A stretch of 39,773 bases of DNA from Candidatus Wildermuthbacteria bacterium RIFOXYD1_FULL_50_12 (GTDB lineage: Bacteria > Patescibacteriota > Minisyncoccia > Minisyncoccales > UBA10102). Both the position numbers and the translations under genes were made by a program. Under the pieces are notes generated by a model. That model was given only the letters and a program-made list of their open reading frames with translations, was not told the DNA's origin and made no database searches. The first letter of the stretch is position 1. Each line of letters starts with the position of its first letter. The stretch covers positions 83,205 through 122,977 of the forward strand of contig MHUO01000004.1 in NCBI GenBank assembly GCA_001825035.1. The letters run 5' to 3'. This document shows positions 24,767 to 33,379 of the stretch, piece by piece.

Positions 24767-24844
24767 TCCCGTACGAAATTCCCAAGTACAAGGCATTTCT
24801 ATACGGGTTATGTAATAAGATAACAAACGAAATTTCGTACGGGA
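24767..24844 (+). promoter_or_regulatory. Structured hisS leader with competing hairpins
   Basis: 14-bp perfect arms tcccgtacgaaatt (24767-24780) and aatttcgtacggga (24831-24844, including A of the hisS ATG). Alternative tacggg at 24802-24807 can pair with cccgta at 24768-24773. Confidence 0.6.
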
Positions 24845-26151
24845 TGAGCAAAAAAGTAAAATTCCAAACACCCACCGGGATGCACGACATCTTGCCAGAA
24901 GATCAGTTTTTGTATGAGAAGATTTGGCGCGTGGTGGATGATGTTGCGGCGTTTTACGGATTCGGCAAAATTGAAACTCCCTTGGTGGAAGACGCCGCCC
25001 TCTTTGAAAAGGGGACAGGAGGAACCACCGATATCGTGGAAAAACAGATGTACACGTTGAAGACGAGGGGAGGAGATATGCTCGCGCTCAGGCCGGAATT
25101 TACGCCGGGAATCGTGCGTTCGTACATCCAGCATGGAATGATCGCATTGCCCCAGCCCGTAAAGCTCTACGCTTATGGGCCTTTGTTCCGATATGAGCAT
25201 CCGCAAGCCGGCAGATTTAGGCAGTTTAGACAGGTGGACTTTGAAGTGTTTGGAGAACAGTCCGCGGCGTTGGATGCGCAAATTATCCAGATATTCTACG
25301 TCATTCTCAAGGAACTCAAGTTTTCGCATCTGATTATTGAGGTGAACAGCATCGGGGACAATCAATGCCGGCCGTATTATAAGAAGCTACTTTCCGGCTA
25401 CCTGCGGCCCCGGCAGAATTCTCTATGTGCCGACTGCAGAAGAAGAATCCGCGAAAACCCTCTTCGCACGCTGGACTGCAAAGAAGAGAAATGCCAGCGG
25501 GTTCGTTCACAAGCGCCCCAACTCATTGACCACCTATGCGAAGAATGCAAGAATCATTTCAAGTCGCTCCTTGAGTTTTTGGACGAGACCGATCTCCCTT
25601 ATCATCTGGATCCTTATTTGGTACGCGGACTGGACTATTACACGAAAACCGTATTTGAGATTTTTTCAGAGCAGACAATGAAGACGACAGGGGAAGGAGG
25701 AGAAGTGGTGCAGCGGAACGCGCTTGTGGGAGGAGGGAGGTATGACGGCTTGGTGCACCTGCTCGGCGGTAAGGACGTGCCGGCTTCCGGAGCCGCGGCA
25801 GGAGTGGAGCGCATCGTGAGCTTCCTGAAAGAAATGGAGTTTGCCGCCGCGCCCGCGCCCGTTGCGAGAATATTCCTCGCGCAGCTCGGCGACTTGTCAA
25901 AGAAAAAAAGCTTGCGGCTTCTAGAGGAATTTCGGAAAGCGAAAATTCAGATCGCGGAGTCCTTGGGCCGGGATTCGCTTCGCACGCAGCTGGCTCGTGC
26001 AGATAAGCTTGAGGTGGAGTATACGGCGATTTTGGGGCAGAAAGAAGTTCTCGACGGGACTATCGTGCTGCGCAAAATGGATACGGGAGAACAGGAGACC
26101 CTAAAGCTTGAGAAGGTGGTGGAAGAAATAAAAGAACGACTAAGGAAGTAA
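24844..26151 (+). CDS. hisS: Histidyl-tRNA synthetase
   Basis: 435 aa; TPTGMHDILPEDQ, ALRPEFTPGIVRSYI, GPLFRYEHPQAGRFRQFRQVDFEVFG, LVRGLDYYTKTVFEIF, GGGRYDGLVHLLGG. Confidence 0.97.
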   Translation: MSKKVKFQTPTGMHDILPEDQFLYEKIWRVVDDVAAFYGFGKIETPLVEDAALFEKGTGGTTDIVEKQMYTLKTRGGDMLALRPEFTPGIVRSYIQHGMIALPQPVKLYAYGPLFRYEHPQAGRFRQFRQVDFEVFGEQSAALDAQIIQIFYVILKELKFSHLIIEVNSIGDNQCRPYYKKLLSGYLRPRQNSLCADCRRRIRENPLRTLDCKEEKCQRVRSQAPQLIDHLCEECKNHFKSLLEFLDETDLPYHLDPYLVRGLDYYTKTVFEIFSEQTMKTTGEGGEVVQRNALVGGGRYDGLVHLLGGKDVPASGAAAGVERIVSFLKEMEFAAAPAPVARIFLAQLGDLSKKKSLRLLEEFRKAKIQIAESLGRDSLRTQLARADKLEVEYTAILGQKEVLDGTIVLRKMDTGEQETLKLEKVVEEIKERLRK

Positions 26152-26153
26152 GT

Positions 26154-26465
26154 ATGGACTGCATATTTTGTAAGATCGCGCAAAAGCAAGCACCGGCCCA
26201 AATCGCGTATGAAGACGACGAATTTATCGCATTTCACGACATTCGGCCAAAAGCCCCTCTGCATCTCCTCTTGGTTCCCAAAAAGCACATACCAAGTTTA
26301 CAGGAATCGCAGGAGGGGGATGCAGAACTTCTGGGAAAATTGTTGCTGCGAGCTCAAAAGGTCGCCCAAGAAAAACAGGTGAAAGGATATAAGCTAGCGA
26401 TGAACGTGGGGAAAGAAGGAGGACAAGAGATTGATCATATCCACTTACATCTCTTAGCGCAGTAA
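26154..26465 (+). CDS. HIT family (HinT-like) protein
   Basis: MDCIFCKIAQKQAPAQIAYEDDEFIAFHDIRPKAPLHLLLVPKKHI...GQEIDHIHLHLLAQ. Confidence 0.95.
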   Translation: MDCIFCKIAQKQAPAQIAYEDDEFIAFHDIRPKAPLHLLLVPKKHIPSLQESQEGDAELLGKLLLRAQKVAQEKQVKGYKLAMNVGKEGGQEIDHIHLHLLAQ

Positions 26466-26492
26466 ACCTTTTATAGTGAGTGGTATCGAACT

Positions 26493-26711
26493 ATGGCATT
26501 TGAGATTATCAAACAAGAGAGAGAGACCAATCAGTCCCTGATTCGCCGCTTCACCAAGCGCTTGAGAGAAAGCGGAATTTTGATGGGTGCGAAAAGGGCG
26601 GTTTTCCACAGGCGGGGAAAAAGCAAGAAGGTACAGCGAAAAGCAACCTTGCGTCGGTTGGAGAAGCGAAAGGAATACGAGCGGTTGCTCAAACTCGGCT
26701 TAAAACAATGA
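26493..26711 (+). CDS. rpsU: Small ribosomal subunit protein bS21
   Basis: 72 aa, basic; ESLIRRFTKR-like NQSLIRRFTKRLRESGILMGAKRAVFHRRGKSKKVQRKATLRRLEKRKEYERLLK. Confidence 0.85.
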   Translation: MAFEIIKQERETNQSLIRRFTKRLRESGILMGAKRAVFHRRGKSKKVQRKATLRRLEKRKEYERLLKLGLKQ

Positions 26712-27145
26712 AACAACGGATTCAGCAGGACTTGAAAGAAGCGATGCTCCAGAGAGATGAACTAAAAACGGGAGCATTACGCATGCTTTTGGCGGCTTTC
26801 GTGAACAAGGAGAAGGAAAAGGGCGAGCCGATTACTGAGGAGCAGGCGCAGGGCGTGCTTTTGGCAGAGGCAAAAAAACGGAAGGAAGCCGCTGAGGCGT
26901 TTGAAAAAGGTGGAAGGCAAGATATGGCAGAAAAAGAGCGAAAAGAGCTTGAAATTCTGCAAGAGTATCTGCCAGAGCAGATGCCAGAAGACGAAATTCA
27001 AAAGCTCGCAAAAGAAGCAATTGCGAAAACCGGCGCTTCACGCCCTCAAGATATGGGGAGGGTAATGGCAGAACTTATGCCTCAACTTAAAGGCAGAGCC
27101 GACGGCGCTCTTGTCAGCTCCATCGTAAAAGAGCTTCTTGGATAA
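26708..27145 (+). CDS. GatB/YqeY domain protein
   Basis: MKQRIQQDLKEAMLQRDELKTGALRMLLAAFVNKEKEKGEPITEEQ...ELEILQEYLPEQMPEDEIQKLAKEAIAKTGASRPQDMGRVMAELMPQLKGRADG. Confidence 0.95.
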   Translation: MKQRIQQDLKEAMLQRDELKTGALRMLLAAFVNKEKEKGEPITEEQAQGVLLAEAKKRKEAAEAFEKGGRQDMAEKERKELEILQEYLPEQMPEDEIQKLAKEAIAKTGASRPQDMGRVMAELMPQLKGRADGALVSSIVKELLG

Positions 27146-27150
27146 AGTAT

Positions 27151-27618
27151 ATGGCAGAGAGCGTAAGAGATCGCTTGATACGAAAAAGCCCGTGGCAAAT
27201 TCTGCTTCTTGCCGTAGTTATTTTGGTTGTCGGACAACTAATTTTGATTTGGCAGTATCGGCGCCTGGAAGGAGAGCGGCTAGGAGAGTTGGAGCAGAGA
27301 CAGGTTGTGGTGGAACAGCAGATGGAAGAGCGGGCGGCGCACGACGCGCTTCGTGAGTATCTTGAAGCCCGCGTTGCGGGAGACGAAAGTAAAGCACTTC
27401 GTTATATCACCGAACAGGCGGCGCTGGAGCTGCAGCAGGGAGTGTTTGAATTTTTCGGAGTGCAAAATTACGAAATTCAGGAAAGGGAAAAATTGGAAGA
27501 AGGAGTGTTTCGATTCCGGGTAGAGCTTACGCGCGATCGCCTGCGCCGAATAGAAATTATTGAACTGCTCAAAATCGGCGAGAACTATTACGTGAACTCC
27601 GTGCAACTGGCCGGTTAA
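27151..27618 (+). CDS. Membrane-anchored hypothetical protein
   Basis: 155 aa; one N-terminal TM (ILLLAVVILVVGQLILIWQY), then coiled coil and a globular domain. Confidence 0.7.
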   Translation: MAESVRDRLIRKSPWQILLLAVVILVVGQLILIWQYRRLEGERLGELEQRQVVVEQQMEERAAHDALREYLEARVAGDESKALRYITEQAALELQQGVFEFFGVQNYEIQEREKLEEGVFRFRVELTRDRLRRIEIIELLKIGENYYVNSVQLAG

Positions 27619-27646
27619 TTAGCCCTGAGTTTCATCGAAGGGCTAA
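27619..27646. terminator. Hairpin between convergent genes (possible terminator, no T-tract)
   Basis: ttagccct-gagtttcatcga-agggctaa. Confidence 0.4.
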
Positions 27647-27656
27647 CCCCGCCGGT

Positions 27657-28697
27657 TTATTCCTCTATCTGTACCTGAAAGGAGGAGGTGAGACGAGTGG
27701 GAAGGAGAGAGATCTCCTTTATTTTTTTGTTTTCCACGAGCATTTTTAAGATTGCTCCCCGCATGGTTTCTTCCGAAATGTTTTGATCAAACATGAAATT
27801 GCCCAAGCCGTAGGCGATCCATCCGTGGCTTCCGTCTTTTCTCGCGTGTGGCACGAGCGGCTGCACCACATGGGAATGATGCCCAACAACAAGATCGGCG
27901 CCCGCCTCAATCCCGCCTTGCGAAAATCGTCTTTGGAATTCATTGGGTTCGGGCGCATATTCTTCTCCCGCGTGCAGAGAGACAACGAGAATATCAGCCA
28001 GCTTTTTTGCTTTTCCAATATCCTGCAAAATATCGGGCAGGGTTTTCAAATCCGCCCACGCAATGCTACTGCTCTGCTCAGTGGCCGCCCATGCAGGGGA
28101 ACCCGAATTGGCATAGGCGAGAAATCCAACTTTTGTGCCGCGCACTTCTCGGATGACGAGGCCCTCCGCCTCTTCTCTGGAGAGTCCGCCGCCAACCGGC
28201 GCGATGCCGGCCGCCTTGAGCCGGCTGAGCGAGTCCTCAAACGCCTCTTTCCCGTAGTCAAAGCTGTGATTGTTCGCAACCGACAGTACGTCAAATCCCG
28301 TATAAACTAATCCTTCTATGGAGCGGGGATCTGCGCGAAAGGAATACATGCTCCCCACGTTTTCTCCCTTGTCTGAAATTTGGCTTTCCAAGTTGCCAAA
28401 CGCTAAGTCCGCTTCACTGAAAGCGTCTGCGATGCGATGAAAGGGCCATGTCCAATCCCCGCCATTTTTCTTGATTTCAAATTCAACGCCCCGGTCCAGC
28501 ATAATATCGCCTACGAAAAGAAGCGTGGCAGTTTGTGGCGCCTGCGTAATAGGAAGATGGAGGGCGGCGGGCCCGCCTATTGGCGAGGTAAGGAGCGCTT
28601 GAATATTCGGGCCGAAACCCGAAGAAAGAATGCCGAACGCAGAAAACAGGAGGAGAAGTGCAAGGCAGCAGAGAGCGAAGGAAAAAATAATTTTCAT
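27657..28697 (-). CDS. CapA-family (poly-gamma-glutamate synthesis-like) metallophosphatase protein
   Basis: LLFVGDIMLDRGVEFEIKKNGGDW, DLAFGNLESQIS, VLSVANNHSFDYG, VVSLHAGEEYAPEPNEFQRRFSQGGIEAGADLVVGHHSHVVQP. Confidence 0.93.
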   Translation of the reverse strand: MKIIFSFALCCLALLLLFSAFGILSSGFGPNIQALLTSPIGGPAALHLPITQAPQTATLLFVGDIMLDRGVEFEIKKNGGDWTWPFHRIADAFSEADLAFGNLESQISDKGENVGSMYSFRADPRSIEGLVYTGFDVLSVANNHSFDYGKEAFEDSLSRLKAAGIAPVGGGLSREEAEGLVIREVRGTKVGFLAYANSGSPAWAATEQSSSIAWADLKTLPDILQDIGKAKKLADILVVSLHAGEEYAPEPNEFQRRFSQGGIEAGADLVVGHHSHVVQPLVPHARKDGSHGWIAYGLGNFMFDQNISEETMRGAILKMLVENKKIKEISLLPTRLTSSFQVQIEE

Positions 28698-28755
28698 TGC
28701 TTTATTCTACAGGATTTACAGGCATATGCGAAAGAGATACTATCGGAATTGAAGT

Positions 28756-29490
28756 ATGTCTCAGGTTGTCAAAGTACAACAGGTAACAAAAATATACGGG
28801 AAAACCACGGCAGTGGATCGCATTTCCTTTGAAATGCGGGAAGGAGAAGTGGTAGGGTTGTTGGGCCCAAACGGCGCGGGGAAAAGCACTACCATTCATA
28901 TGCTTCTTTCCCTCCTGGAGCCGACCAAAGGCATCATTGAGATTTTTGGGAAGGATCTTAGGACTCATCGGGAGGAAATTTTGCAGCATATGAACTTTGC
29001 CACTTCATATTCTATGCTTCCCCACAATTTGACTCCGTATGAAAATCTGAAAGTGTTCGCCCTTTTGTACGGGGTGAAGAACTGGAAGGAGAAGGCAAAT
29101 TCTCTTCTGGAAGAATTCAATCTCGGAGCGTTCCGAAATGCGAGAACGGGCGCTCTTTCTTCCGGAGAGCAAATGCGGCTTGTGCTGGCAAAGGCGTTTT
29201 TAAACGACCCGAAACTTCTCCTGCTTGATGAACCGACCTCGTCTTTGGATCCCGCCGTGGCGAGGGATTTGCGTCGGAAAATCTACTACAAAATGGAAGA
29301 ACTCAATGGCACCATTCTTTGGACGTCTCACAATATGCGAGAAATTGAAGCAATGTGCGATCGGATTATTTTTCTCGCCCACGGGAAAATTGTCGCAGAC
29401 GACACGCCCGAGAACTTGAAGATAGCATATCAAAAAGACGATTTGGAAGAAATTTTTATTACCATAGCAGAACAGCCATCACGCGTATGA
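28756..29490 (+). CDS. ABC-2 type transporter ATP-binding protein
   Basis: GLLGPNGAGKSTTIHMLL (Walker A), LSSGEQMRLVLAKAF (signature), LLLLDEPTSSLDP (Walker B). Confidence 0.96.
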   Translation: MSQVVKVQQVTKIYGKTTAVDRISFEMREGEVVGLLGPNGAGKSTTIHMLLSLLEPTKGIIEIFGKDLRTHREEILQHMNFATSYSMLPHNLTPYENLKVFALLYGVKNWKEKANSLLEEFNLGAFRNARTGALSSGEQMRLVLAKAFLNDPKLLLLDEPTSSLDPAVARDLRRKIYYKMEELNGTILWTSHNMREIEAMCDRIIFLAHGKIVADDTPENLKIAYQKDDLEEIFITIAEQPSRV

Positions 29491-30287
29491 ATCTTCTTCA
29501 CGTCTATGGAATTTTCCTTCGCAATATTATTTTAATACGCCGGAGTGTCGGCAGAATGTTTGGGCTGTTCTTTTTCGCGACCTTTGAGCTTTTCTTGTGG
29601 GGGTTTATGACGTTCTATCTGCGCGATCTCGCGGGGGAGGACACAGCCGTGAACTTCGTATTCTTGTTGCTCACCGGGCTTATCTTTTGGCATTTGTTCA
29701 TACGGGCGCAGCAATCTTTTAGCATTTCGTTTCTGGAAGACGTGTGGACGCGCAACGTGATGAACTTTTTTGCCACGCCCGTGAGGAGAAAAGAATTTAT
29801 CGCCGGGCTCGCAGCCATTAGTATTGCCCAGGGGCTTCTTTCGTTTCTCTATATCTCAATTCTTGCAGCGTTCCTGTACGCCCTCAATATCTGGACACTG
29901 GGCTTCTATATGATTCCCTTTTTTGTGAATATCTTCGTGTTTGGATGGGCGCTTGGATTAATCGCCATAGGGCTCCTTTTGCGCTTCGGGCCCTCTTTTG
30001 AAATTTTGGCATTCTTTATTCCTATGATGTTCCTTCCGTTTTCCGCGGTTTATTATCCCGTATCCGTATTTCCCGAGTTCATTCAGCAAGCAGCATTTTT
30101 TCTCCCCACTATGCATTTGTTTGAGGGTATGCGCGCGGTCTTGACGCAGGAAATGTTTCCGCTTTCTCACGCCCTCTGGGCAACCGGGCTCAGTATTGTC
30201 TATTTTGCGCTTGGGCTCGCGTTTTTCGCCTGGATAATTCGCGTTGCGCGCGAAAAAGGCCTCATTGCGCGCCTGCTTCAGGACTAA
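29487..30287 (+). CDS. ABC-2 type transporter permease
   Basis: 266 aa, about 6 TM; start at ATG 29487 overlapping the ATPase stop (ATGA); ends VAREKGLIARLLQD. Confidence 0.92.
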   Translation: MNLLHVYGIFLRNIILIRRSVGRMFGLFFFATFELFLWGFMTFYLRDLAGEDTAVNFVFLLLTGLIFWHLFIRAQQSFSISFLEDVWTRNVMNFFATPVRRKEFIAGLAAISIAQGLLSFLYISILAAFLYALNIWTLGFYMIPFFVNIFVFGWALGLIAIGLLLRFGPSFEILAFFIPMMFLPFSAVYYPVSVFPEFIQQAAFFLPTMHLFEGMRAVLTQEMFPLSHALWATGLSIVYFALGLAFFAWIIRVAREKGLIARLLQD

Positions 30288-30329
30288 TGAATTGCCAAAA
30301 GCCCTATTTTCCGATAGGTTGAAGCTATG
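30257..30329 (+). repeat. 73-bp direct repeat, copy 1: permease 3' tail, intergenic region and ATG
   Basis: aggcctcattgcgcgCctgcttcaggactaatgaattgccaaaagccctattttccgataggttgaagctatg; 65/73 identical to 32734-32806, no gaps. Confidence 0.95.
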
Positions 30330-31709
30330 GCAAAGTTGCAATCCATAAATCCTTCAAACTACGAGATTTTGGGCGAGGTTGAAGTTTCTACTGCGCAAGA
30401 GATTGCGGAGAAAGTTAAGCTTGCAAGGGAGGCTCAAAAGGAGTGGCGAAATTTAAGGTTGGCGGGGAGAATTTCTGTTTTGCGGAAAGCATTTGATGAA
30501 TTTGCAAGCAAAAAAGAAGAACTCGCTTTGTTAATGTCAAAAGAAATGGGTATGCCTATTACCCACTCTCGCAACGGCTTTGAAGGTCCCGACGGTGCGT
30601 TTAGCTACGCAAATTGGTATTTTGACAACGCAAAAAAATACTTAAGTCCGGAAACAACATTTGAAGACGACAAGGAAATCCACCAAGTTTTTTATGAGCC
30701 CATAGGAGTTGTTGCAGTAATTATCCCCTGGAACTTTCCTTTTGCTAATTTTATCTGGGGTTGCGTCCAGAGCTTAATCGCTGGCAATACAATTATTCTC
30801 AAGCATTCAGAGGAATGTCCCTTGAGCGGAAAATTTATTGAGGATGTTATGTCGCGTCACTTACCACGAGGCGTGCTCAATGAAGTCTATGGCGATGGCG
30901 AAGTGGGTAAGGTTTTAGTTGAGCAAGATATTAACATGGTCGCTTTTACAGGTAGCACCAAAACCGGAAAATACTTATACGATGTTGCGGGAAAAAAGTT
31001 CATAAAAGCAGTGATGGAGCTTGGGGGTTCTGCTCCAGGCATAATTTTTGCAGACGCAAATCTTGAAGAAGCAGTTGGTAACGTGTGTTTTAATCGCGTA
31101 TACAACCAAGGGCAGTGTTGCGATGGACTAAAGCGGTTATTGGTGCACGAAAGCATATACGATAGTGCGGTAGCAAAGATCGCTGCAAACTTTTCTGCAA
31201 AGAAAGTAGGCAATGCCCTGCAAGAAGATACCGAGGTGGGGCCGCTTGTTGCGAAACGCCAACTTGAGACCCTCATTTCTCAAGTTCAAGACGCACAGGC
31301 AAAAGGAGCGAGGGTAATTGTTGGCGGCAATTCGCTGGAAGAAAAACTGGGTGGTGCTTTCTTTGAGCCAACCGTACTGACTGATGTTACAGAGGATATG
31401 AAGGTTTGGGCGGAAGAAGTGTTTGGACCAGTATTGCCCATTGTAAAGTTTGCGACTGAAGAAGAAGCCATAGGGTTGGCGAACCAGACATCGTATGGGC
31501 TTGGGGCGTATGTGTATACTCAAGACAGAGAGAAAGCAGAACGAGTTGCTGCTGCGCTTGAATCTGGCATGGTAAGCATGAACGGAGCAAACTACGTAAT
31601 GCCCTTTAACCCCTTTGGAGGATACAAAAACTCTGGCTTCGGAAGAGAACACGGAAAATATGGATTTCACGAAGTAACCCAGATTAAAGTTGTTGCGAGA
31701 GAAAAATAA
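30327..31709 (+). CDS. NAD(P)-dependent aldehyde dehydrogenase (succinate-semialdehyde dehydrogenase-like)
   Basis: 460 aa; VIIPWNFPFANFIW, FTGSTKTGKYLYD, MELGGSAPGIIFADANLE, NQGQCCDGLKRLLVHE (catalytic Cys), EEVFGPVLPIVKF. Confidence 0.95.
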   Translation: MAKLQSINPSNYEILGEVEVSTAQEIAEKVKLAREAQKEWRNLRLAGRISVLRKAFDEFASKKEELALLMSKEMGMPITHSRNGFEGPDGAFSYANWYFDNAKKYLSPETTFEDDKEIHQVFYEPIGVVAVIIPWNFPFANFIWGCVQSLIAGNTIILKHSEECPLSGKFIEDVMSRHLPRGVLNEVYGDGEVGKVLVEQDINMVAFTGSTKTGKYLYDVAGKKFIKAVMELGGSAPGIIFADANLEEAVGNVCFNRVYNQGQCCDGLKRLLVHESIYDSAVAKIAANFSAKKVGNALQEDTEVGPLVAKRQLETLISQVQDAQAKGARVIVGGNSLEEKLGGAFFEPTVLTDVTEDMKVWAEEVFGPVLPIVKFATEEEAIGLANQTSYGLGAYVYTQDREKAERVAAALESGMVSMNGANYVMPFNPFGGYKNSGFGREHGKYGFHEVTQIKVVAREK

Positions 31710-31756
31710 TGAAACTTCTCTTAATCTCTGGAGGAGTTCGGATGGGGGTGTTTTGA
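31709..31756 (+). pseudogene. Truncated 5' stub resembling the peptidase E gene start
   Basis: ATGAAACTTCTCTTAATCTCTGGAGGAGTTCGG... = MKLLLISGGVR MGVF stop; compare intact gene at 35656, MKLLLTSGGIT. Confidence 0.55.
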
Positions 31757-31757
31757 A

Positions 31758-32321
31758 ATGAGTAATATCGTACGTTCGAAATCATCAGACGCCGCCGCGC
31801 TGACGGAAATTGCAAAGGCCGCGAAGAGTTGTTGGGGGTATCCGAAAGAATGGATGGAAAAATGGGATGGCGAATTGACTCTCACAGGGAAAGACGCGGA
31901 GGAGAATTTTGTTTTTCACATTGAGCAGGAAGGTAAGATCATGGGATTTTATTCTCTAAGTGAGGATGGCGGACTATTTGAAGTTGAGCATATGTGGATA
32001 TCGCCAGAGTACATAGACAAGGGATTTGGAAAAGCGCTTTTCGAACATGCGAAAGAGATCGCATTGCGGCACGGAGGCAAGAAACTTCGCGTGGAGTCAG
32101 ACCCACATGCGGAAGGTTTTTACGTAAAAATGGGCATGCGGCGTGTCAGCGAAAAAGAGTCAAGCATCCCCGGTCTCCCCGGTCGCATGATCCCCATTTT
32201 TGAGAAGGAGTTAGAGCTGTCCACCTGTCCACCCCAGGGGTGGACATGGGGTGTTTTGTGTTTTGAAAAGAAAAACAAAGCGATTTACTTTGATGTCGGA
32301 ACCCACGAGATTTACAAATGA
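31758..32321 (+). CDS. GNAT-family N-acetyltransferase
   Basis: GKIMGFYSLSEDGGLFEVEHMWISPEYIDKGFGKALFEHAKEIALRHGGKKLRVESDPHAEGFYVKMGMRRV. The C-terminal ~30 aa run through a palindrome and may be extraneous. Confidence 0.9.
   Translation: MSNIVRSKSSDAAALTEIAKAAKSCWGYPKEWMEKWDGELTLTGKDAEENFVFHIEQEGKIMGFYSLSEDGGLFEVEHMWISPEYIDKGFGKALFEHAKEIALRHGGKKLRVESDPHAEGFYVKMGMRRVSEKESSIPGLPGRMIPIFEKELELSTCPPQGWTWGVLCFEKKNKAIYFDVGTHEIYK
32227..32245. repeat. 19-bp palindrome at the GNAT 3' end
   Basis: gtccacccc-a-ggggtggac, perfect 9-bp arms. Confidence 0.85.
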
Positions 32322-32697
32322 ATTTTCTTTTATTCTAAAGCCTGCCAAGCACGGTATTGGTGTGTTCGCCGTTCACGATATTGCCAAGGGCGCGTATTTG
32401 CGTTTGTTTGGCGACAATAAAGACGATGAGCATAACACACGGCTGCGGAACAAAAAAGATGTCCCGCCGGCTTTTCGCGAATACTGCGCCGACCGGGGGG
32501 ATACGTTATGGTGTCCGGGGGATTTTGGCGTAATGCCAATAGGGTGGTATTTGAACCATTCAAAATCTCCAAACGCGTTTCATAAAAATTATCATTGGTA
32601 CGCGGCATACGATATTGCCGCTGGCGAAGAAATACTCATTGACTACAATACGTTAGAGGAACCCGAAGAGGCCCGCAAAGATTACTACAAATCCTAA
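32293..32697 (+). CDS. SET-domain protein
   Basis: AKHGIGVFAVHDIAKGAYLRLF...GWYLNHSKSPNAFHKNYHWYAAYDIAAGEEILIDYNTL (NHS, GEE-DY motifs); start ATG 32293. Confidence 0.85.
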   Translation: MSEPTRFTNEFSFILKPAKHGIGVFAVHDIAKGAYLRLFGDNKDDEHNTRLRNKKDVPPAFREYCADRGDTLWCPGDFGVMPIGWYLNHSKSPNAFHKNYHWYAAYDIAAGEEILIDYNTLEEPEEARKDYYKS

Positions 32698-32733
32698 TTG
32701 AGGGTCGTGAAAACTGCGATCCCTCGCGCAAAG

Positions 32734-32806
32734 AGGCCTCATTGCGCGTCTGCTTCAGGACTAATGAATTGCCAAAACCCCGGTTTCCAGATAAATTGAA
32801 GCTATG
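32734..32806 (+). repeat. 73-bp direct repeat, copy 2: displaced permease 3' tail
   Basis: aggcctcattgcgcgTctgcttcaggactaatgaattgccaaaaccccggtttccagataaattgaagctatg; in frame GLIARLLQD-stop. Confidence 0.95.
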
Positions 32807-33379
32807 ATTAAGGACTTTCACCACTTTAAGGGAGAAGGGCTTTCTAGGTCTGAAAAAATACAGCGGAAGGTTGTAGAAACGCTTTTGGCGAGCACAATAC
32901 CCGACGAGCAGCGAGAAAGTTCTCTTGTTTGGGAGTTGAAGCACTCGGCAGGATGCTGCCAAATTGGCCGGATAGTAGCCCAGAAAAGGGGTTTAGACGT
33001 TGAGCTTGCCGAGGTTGCGTGCATTCTCCACGATGTTTACGTGATTGTCGAGGGGAAGTATGAAGAGCACGCAAAACGAGGGGCAGAGATAGCAAGAAAA
33101 ATGCTTGAAGAATCTGGCGATTTCAAGTCAGAAGAGGTAAACCTGATTGCCGAAGCCGTGGCTCATCACAGTGAGAAACAAATTTATACTCGCGCCCCCT
33201 ATGCGGAGCTTGTTAAAGACGCAGACGTTTTTGACTGCTCGCTGTACGAAAACGCAAAAGGCTTTTATATGTTGCATAAGCCCAAGGACATTTACGAAGA
33301 ATACGTAAAGAGAATTAAGAACGTAAGGAACGAACTCGGATTAAAAGAAGAAGAATTCTTCAGAGAGCCAAATGAGTAG
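32804..33379 (+). CDS. HD-domain phosphohydrolase
   Basis: 191 aa; ELKHSAGCCQIGRIVA...EVACILHDVYVIVEGKYEEHAKRGAEIARKML...IAEAVAHHSEK...ELVKDADVFD. Confidence 0.9.
   Translation: MIKDFHHFKGEGLSRSEKIQRKVVETLLASTIPDEQRESSLVWELKHSAGCCQIGRIVAQKRGLDVELAEVACILHDVYVIVEGKYEEHAKRGAEIARKMLEESGDFKSEEVNLIAEAVAHHSEKQIYTRAPYAELVKDADVFDCSLYENAKGFYMLHKPKDIYEEYVKRIKNVRNELGLKEEEFFREPNE

Noticed and set aside
27619-27646. Selenocysteine insertion element near the CapA gene
   Set aside because: It is a plain 8-bp hairpin in a convergent intergenic region with no in-frame UGA nearby.
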